The position numbers were made by a program, and so were the translations under genes. Under the pieces are notes generated by a model. The model saw only the letters and a list, made by a program, of their open reading frames with translations, had not been told where the DNA came from and made no database searches. A DNA stretch of 64,000 bases from CAZGUX01 sp964529305 (GTDB lineage Bacteria > Acidobacteriota > Terriglobia > Bryobacterales > Bryobacteraceae): positions 42,765 to 106,764 of the forward strand of contig CAZGUX010000048.1 in NCBI GenBank assembly GCA_964529305.1. Direction: 5' to 3'. The stretch's first letter is position 1. Each line of letters begins with the position of its first letter. This document shows positions 61,399 through 64,000 of this stretch, piece by piece.

Positions 61399-62505
61399 CT
61401 ACGCCAACCGGTCCGCGGCCTGAATCAGCGCCCGAATGTAGCCGTAGCAGAATGCGAATGCCTGCGCTCCGTCGGGATCGTCTTCGTGATGGGGGACGTG
61501 GTCCGGCATCAGCATGTACGGATAATCGACCTCGCGATAGACCTTGAGCGCTTCCACGAAATCAATATCGCCTTCGTCCGGATACACTTCCTGAAAATCG
61601 TCGCGCTTGCCGCGGATGTTGCGGAAGTGAACGTTGAAAATCTTCTTGCGCGAGCCGAAATAGCGGATCACGTCGAAGATCTCCTTGCCCGGGTCTTGCA
61701 GCATCTCCGAGACCGTCCCCTGGCAGAAATTGAGGCCGTGATACGGGCTTTCGTGCAGGGAGACGAACTTCTTGATGCCCTCGAAGGTGCCGAGCACGGC
61801 GTCCACTCCCTGATAGCCCTTGACGGGCGGCACGCCGGGGTCGTGCGGATGGCAGGCGATCCGGATCTTGTATTCGTTCGCCACGGGAACCACCTTCGAC
61901 AGGAAGTAGTCGATGCGCTCCCAATAGATGTCCGCCGTCACCTTGCCCGCGCGCGTCAGTGAAGGCTGCTCCTTGGCCTCCTTCAAACGCCACGTTGACA
62001 GCGTCGTGCCCCCGCGGCCCGGAGTCCTCTCCGTGCGCAGCACGCCCAGCAGGCTCATGTTGTACTTCACCGCTGGGATGCCCGCCTGCGCGCAGTTCTT
62101 GATCAGGTTCTGGATCCTCTCGATGTCCCGGTCGCGCTCCGGGCTTTGGCCCAGCATGATGGCCCCGCGCTCGGTCCTGTCGATGTGCGAGGACGATAGG
62201 AAGGAGGGCGGCACCATATCGACCGACACGCCCCACTTGGCGCACACGTCCTTCATCTTGTTCAGTTCTTCCACCGTCGGATACCCGCGCTCCTTCGATT
62301 CGAGCGGATAGCCGCAGATGTTGCGGACGCTGTGGCGGGCAAAGAACTGGACGCGCTTGTCGTCCGTCGGGCCGCTCTGGCAACCGAGAACGAATCGAGG
62401 TTTCTTGCCTTCGGCTTTTGCCGGCGCGGCGGGCGGCGGCGCGGAGGTGCAACTCGCCGTCACCGCGGCGGCGCTGGAAGAGATCACGAACGTGCGACGC
62501 TTCAT
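61399..62505 (-). CDS. exported mannonate dehydratase-like (UxuA) lipoprotein
   Basis: 368 residues. Xylose-isomerase-like barrel with UxuA motifs CHPHDPGVPP, NFCQGTVSEM, VHFRNIRG and YMLMPDHVP, so catalytic residues for dehydration of mannonate appear present. The N-terminus MKRRTFVISSSAAAVTASC combines a twin-arginine motif with a Cys at a lipobox-like position, implying export and possible lipid anchoring. The UxuA of E. coli is cytosolic, so location is unusual. Operon with the D-2-hydroxyacid dehydrogenase. Confidence 0.83.
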   Translation of the reverse strand: MKRRTFVISSSAAAVTASCTSAPPPAAPAKAEGKKPRFVLGCQSGPTDDKRVQFFARHSVRNICGYPLESKERGYPTVEELNKMKDVCAKWGVSVDMVPPSFLSSSHIDRTERGAIMLGQSPERDRDIERIQNLIKNCAQAGIPAVKYNMSLLGVLRTERTPGRGGTTLSTWRLKEAKEQPSLTRAGKVTADIYWERIDYFLSKVVPVANEYKIRIACHPHDPGVPPVKGYQGVDAVLGTFEGIKKFVSLHESPYHGLNFCQGTVSEMLQDPGKEIFDVIRYFGSRKKIFNVHFRNIRGKRDDFQEVYPDEGDIDFVEALKVYREVDYPYMLMPDHVPHHEDDPDGAQAFAFCYGYIRALIQAADRLA

Positions 62506-62554
62506 CGGGGAGCCTTTCTTTTCAAGGATCGTTGGTAAGGTGGGGCGGTCCCCC

Positions 62555-62651
62555 TGGACCGCGGCCGGCCCCCTGGCCGGCCCGCCGGGCGAAGCCCGGC
62601 ATTGGATTTCGGGCAGAGTGCCGCCGGGCGACGTTTTTTGTCGCCCGGCGG
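62555..62651. repeat. cluster of GC-rich hairpins
   Basis: GCCGGGC-GAA-GCCCGGC (62584-62600) and CCGCCGGGCGAC with GTCGCCCGGCGG (62621-62651) are perfect stems; a further GGTCC/GGACC stem precedes them. They lie just downstream of the cyclophilin stop, where they may block transcription. Confidence 0.5.
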
Positions 62652-62712
62652 GCGCACACCGCAGGGACCCGGCTGCCAGTTGAACCGATCGGTACAAAAT
62701 CCGCGCCTCGAA

Positions 62713-63516
62713 CTAGAAGATCACGGTCTTCTTGATGTAGTCCAGCTTCGGGAACTCGCCCTTCAGGTAGGTGTTGCCCGAACTCGTGATGCGGCCCTGG
62801 TCGGGTCGCTCGCCATAGCCGCTGAACAAGGTCTCCACCACGCTCATCCCTTCCACCACCTCGCCGAATGGAGCAAACCCTTGCGAATCCAAGAACTGGT
62901 TGCTCTTCAGGTTGATGAACAATTGAGTCGAACGCGAGTTCGGCATCTGCGTCTTGGCGTACGTGATCAATCCCTTCCGGTTGGTCTTCACCACCGGATC
63001 GTCCTTGATGTTTGCGTTCTCCCATGCCCGACCCACCTTGGGATCGCCGGGCATGCCCCATTGCACGATAAAGTTCGGCACGATCCGGAAAAAGCGTGAC
63101 TCGTCGAAGAAGCCGTATTTCACCAGGTTGTAGAACCGGTCCACGCCGATCGGCGCCCAGTCCCGGGTCACCTGCACGACGAAGTTGCCGTTGCTGGTCT
63201 CGAACCGTACTTTGAACGTGGCCGGAGCCTTCTCGGTGAACGCAGAGGGCTTGGTCAAATCCTTCTTGGGCGCCTCCGCCTTCTTCGGGGGTTCAGCTTT
63301 CTTGGCCGGCTCCGCTTTCTTCGCTTCTTCGGCTGGAGGTTTCGCCGGCTCGGCTTTCGGCTCCGGAGGCTTGGGCGCTTCCACCGGTTCTTTGGCCGGT
63401 TCCGCGCGTTCTTCTGCCTTCTGGGCGGGTGGAGGCGAAGAACATCCTTGCAGCAGCAGGACCAGCGCCAGCGCAGCGCTGGGGGCGAGACGCGACAACA
63501 CAAATCGGGAGGTCAT
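62713..63516 (-). CDS. lipoprotein cyclophilin-type peptidyl-prolyl isomerase
   Basis: 267 residues. Lipobox LLLQGC (Cys near 25), a linker of about 65 residues rich in Ala, Lys, Pro and Glu, then a cyclophilin domain (from about 100): FFRIVPNFIVQWG, STQLFINL and FAPFGEVVEGMS. The usual catalytic Arg segment FHRV is present as RFFRIV. It should act in the periplasm on exported proteins. Second cyclophilin of the window; the first is cytosolic. Confidence 0.9.
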   Translation of the reverse strand: MTSRFVLSRLAPSAALALVLLLQGCSSPPPAQKAEERAEPAKEPVEAPKPPEPKAEPAKPPAEEAKKAEPAKKAEPPKKAEAPKKDLTKPSAFTEKAPATFKVRFETSNGNFVVQVTRDWAPIGVDRFYNLVKYGFFDESRFFRIVPNFIVQWGMPGDPKVGRAWENANIKDDPVVKTNRKGLITYAKTQMPNSRSTQLFINLKSNQFLDSQGFAPFGEVVEGMSVVETLFSGYGERPDQGRITSSGNTYLKGEFPKLDYIKKTVIF

Positions 63517-63916
63517 ACGAGGTGCCTTTCGTGAACCTCCTATCTTACATTGGGAATCCCGGCCGCGGGCGTTCGCGGCCTTGTATCAGGTATCCCCCCG
63601 GCAGTGCCAGTGTTCGCCTCGGCAGGGGTTGCGGGTCGGGCGCTCAAGGGTCCGGGGAACACATGACTCCTTCGCAGACAGACGCCCATACACCGCCACT
63701 TGGCTGGATTCGGAACACTGGGACGGGACTGTCTCAGATTGTTTGAGACGAAGTCACCGGTTGATCGCGCACGAGACTCGTGGCGCACGCTTCCAGCGTG
63801 CAAGGGAACTTTAGTTCCCTCCTCGGCGAGCGTTAGCTCGCCCGTTGCGGGTCGAAGATCCATAAGCGCTAAAATAAGGATTGCCGGCCGACCACCTTCC
63901 GCGCTAGTCTCAGGGC
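63517..63916. repeat. intergenic region with palindromic repeats
   Basis: No gene. It contains GCACGCttccaGCGTGC (63785-63801), GGGAACTTTAGTTCCC (63804-63819) and GGCGAGCGTTAGCTCGCC (63825-63842), matching the arm sequences of the clusters at 4943 and 36843. It also contains the promoter of the divergent cyclophilin gene and probably the left end of the IS element that begins at the window edge. Confidence 0.5.
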
Positions 63917-64000
63917 ATGAACGCACTTCTTGAAGACTGGCCGGTCTTGCTCAGTTTGTTTCCCCCTAACTGGGACGAACTCGGCCGCCAGACCGGAGCC
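63917..64000 (+). CDS. IS4-like transposase, N-terminal 28 codons, cut by right edge
   Basis: The frame opens at ATG 63917 and reads MNALLEDWPVLLSLFPPNW and onward to the edge. The LFPPxWxELxRxTGA pattern matches the start of IS4-family transposases seen in Solibacter-type genomes. The left inverted repeat could not be identified with confidence. Only the first residues are visible, so activity cannot be judged. Confidence 0.55.
   Translation, partial: MNALLEDWPVLLSLFPPNWDELGRQTGA

Overview
The window is GC-rich, densely coded and strictly bacterial. It most resembles an Acidobacteriota chromosome of the Solibacter/Bryobacter type. That reading is inference: it rests on several Tat-exported Gfo/Idh/MocA oxidoreductases, a DUF1080 protein, phytanoyl-CoA dioxygenase and UxuA-like enzymes with export signals, a BamA/TamA-TamB outer-membrane assembly locus, small palindromic intergenic repeats, and an IS4-like transposase start at the right edge. 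No rRNA or CRISPR was seen. One tRNA is present, tRNA-Leu(GAG).

Layout. 0-6.7 kb: NmrA-like protein cut by the left edge, a decayed group II intron, a FUSC transporter, a Tat-exported oxidoreductase, a frameshifted phage-terminase-like relic and a LacD-type aldolase. 7-8.5 kb: a single low-GC DUF4062 gene that looks imported. 8.7-10.8 kb (minus): DUF1844, PhnP-like hydrolase and ribF, tightly coupled. 10.9-16.5 kb (plus): mazG, GNAT, MenC/N-succinylamino acid racemase, EamA, MFS and SDR, nearly all overlapping by a few bases. 16.5-19.3 kb (minus): MoeA-like and ThiF/MoeB-like proteins, bounded by a structured intergenic region. 19.4-28.2 kb (plus): Omp85 protein with seven POTRA-like repeats, SurA-N-like chaperone, TamB and LhgO. 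28.2-32.4 kb (minus): SDR, alcohol dehydrogenase, purB and YycJ-like hydrolase.

32.5-41 kb holds accessory and carbon metabolism: Tat-exported oxidoreductases, an aldo/keto reductase-like protein, FAH-family hydrolase, PhyH dioxygenase and URO-D-like protein, with two toxin-antitoxin pairs side by side (33.7-35.1 kb). 41.2-45.9 kb is a plus-strand run: cyclophilin, DUF1080, nadD, alpha/beta hydrolase and FG-GAP protein. 45.9-52.7 kb (minus): ABC ATPase with its adaptor, then dnaE-accA-small membrane protein. 52.9-64 kb: outer-membrane beta-barrel, an SSB-tailed DUF669-like protein, tRNA-Leu, secG, a ThDP enzyme, a POTRA-HEAT protein, a zinc-ribbon membrane protein, a LolA-like / CDP-alcohol transferase / GtrA run, a D-2-hydroxyacid dehydrogenase, UxuA and a lipoprotein cyclophilin.

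The best candidates for something undescribed are the solitary DUF4062 protein with an unrecognised C-terminal region, the DUF669-like protein ending in an SSB-type acidic tip, the seven-POTRA Omp85/SurA-N/TamB operon, and the 440-bp structured convergent region at 16.46-16.90 kb. Start codons were chosen by family alignment and Shine-Dalgarno position from memory. No database search was possible.
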